A stretch of DNA of 64,000 nt from Pseudorasbora parva (Eukaryota; Chordata; Actinopteri; Cypriniformes; Gobionidae), in contig NC_090187.1 of the NCBI RefSeq assembly GCF_024679245.1, positions 28,450,815 to 28,514,814 on the forward strand, in the 5' to 3' direction. A model generated the notes under the pieces. The model ran no database searches, was not told the origin of the DNA, and was given only the letters and a program-made list of their open reading frames with translations. The position numbers were made by a program, and so were the translations under genes. Below, piece after piece: positions 63,721 through 64,000 of this stretch (its first letter is position 1; every line of letters begins with the position of its first letter).

Positions 63721-64000
63721 ACTCTGAATAAAATTCAAGACACACTCATTCTTGGCATATGCTGGACTTCTACTGCCCTCATCAAACCACACTCACCCTG
63801 CCAGGCTGCTACGATCGGCCACTATCAGTTGCCAAGCTCCTCGATTCTCTACGTGAAGCATTCCCATTTTTCCAGATCCAAATTCTCTATCCTTGTTTTT
63901 ATCCTTATTTGAACCACATAACTATTCCAATATTCTATTTTGCTTTCATTTAAAATGTTACTGACAAGAAGATAAAAATTTCATATAATGCATTTTTTTT

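Overview
The composition and repeat content point to a teleost fish, most likely a cyprinid (zebrafish/carp/goldfish type). I find no convincing complete host protein-coding gene and no rRNA, tRNA or CRISPR. The window is AT-rich intergenic or intronic vertebrate DNA packed with transposable elements, with a few repeat-free islands that could be regulatory.

Left part (1-14 kb): an inverted-ended element filled with an about 19-21 bp minisatellite (229-1439) abuts a Tc1-type transposon (1461-7041). A DIRS-type tyrosine-recombinase retrotransposon (2807-6850) is inserted in that Tc1. It has inverted terminal repeats, an internal complementary region, a broken gag, RT/RNase H and a tyrosine recombinase. 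Next come a terminal-inverted-repeat MITE (7131-7647), a second Tc1 family whose transposase is split by an AT-rich inverted-repeat insert (8500-10337), a 92-bp exact copy of a piece of the DIRS RT flanked by a 14-bp duplication (11401-11516), a minus-strand Tc1 (11534-12611) and a solo LTR (13767-14150).

Middle (14-29 kb): degenerate MITEs, Tc1 fragments, microsatellites and non-repetitive DNA. One possible 3' exon lies near 14.7 kb.

29-39 kb is a three-level nest. A piggyBac-like remnant holds a 303-bp hAT-like MITE (8-bp target duplication), and that MITE holds a minus-strand Ty3/Gypsy LTR retrotransposon (30279-38936; two 1589-bp LTRs, CGTG duplication). Its gag and pol are open and overlap, joined by a textbook -1 frameshift signal: slippery heptamer GGGAAAC, short spacer and a strong stem-loop. 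By eye the two LTRs differ at one base, so this is a very young and possibly competent element.

Right part (39-64 kb): more copies of the same MITE families, several able to fold on themselves; a second copy of the first Tc1 with TA duplications (46611-48187); a plus-strand Tc1 (51046-52233); a DIRS gag remnant split by a solo LTR and a hairpin MITE (54940-56905); back-to-back Tc1 fragments (57 kb); a TTAA-flanked piggyBac-like element (59843-60622); a long GT tract; and an L2/CR1-like LINE remnant (63.4-63.7 kb). Family names come from motif recognition and recalled family knowledge, not database searches.
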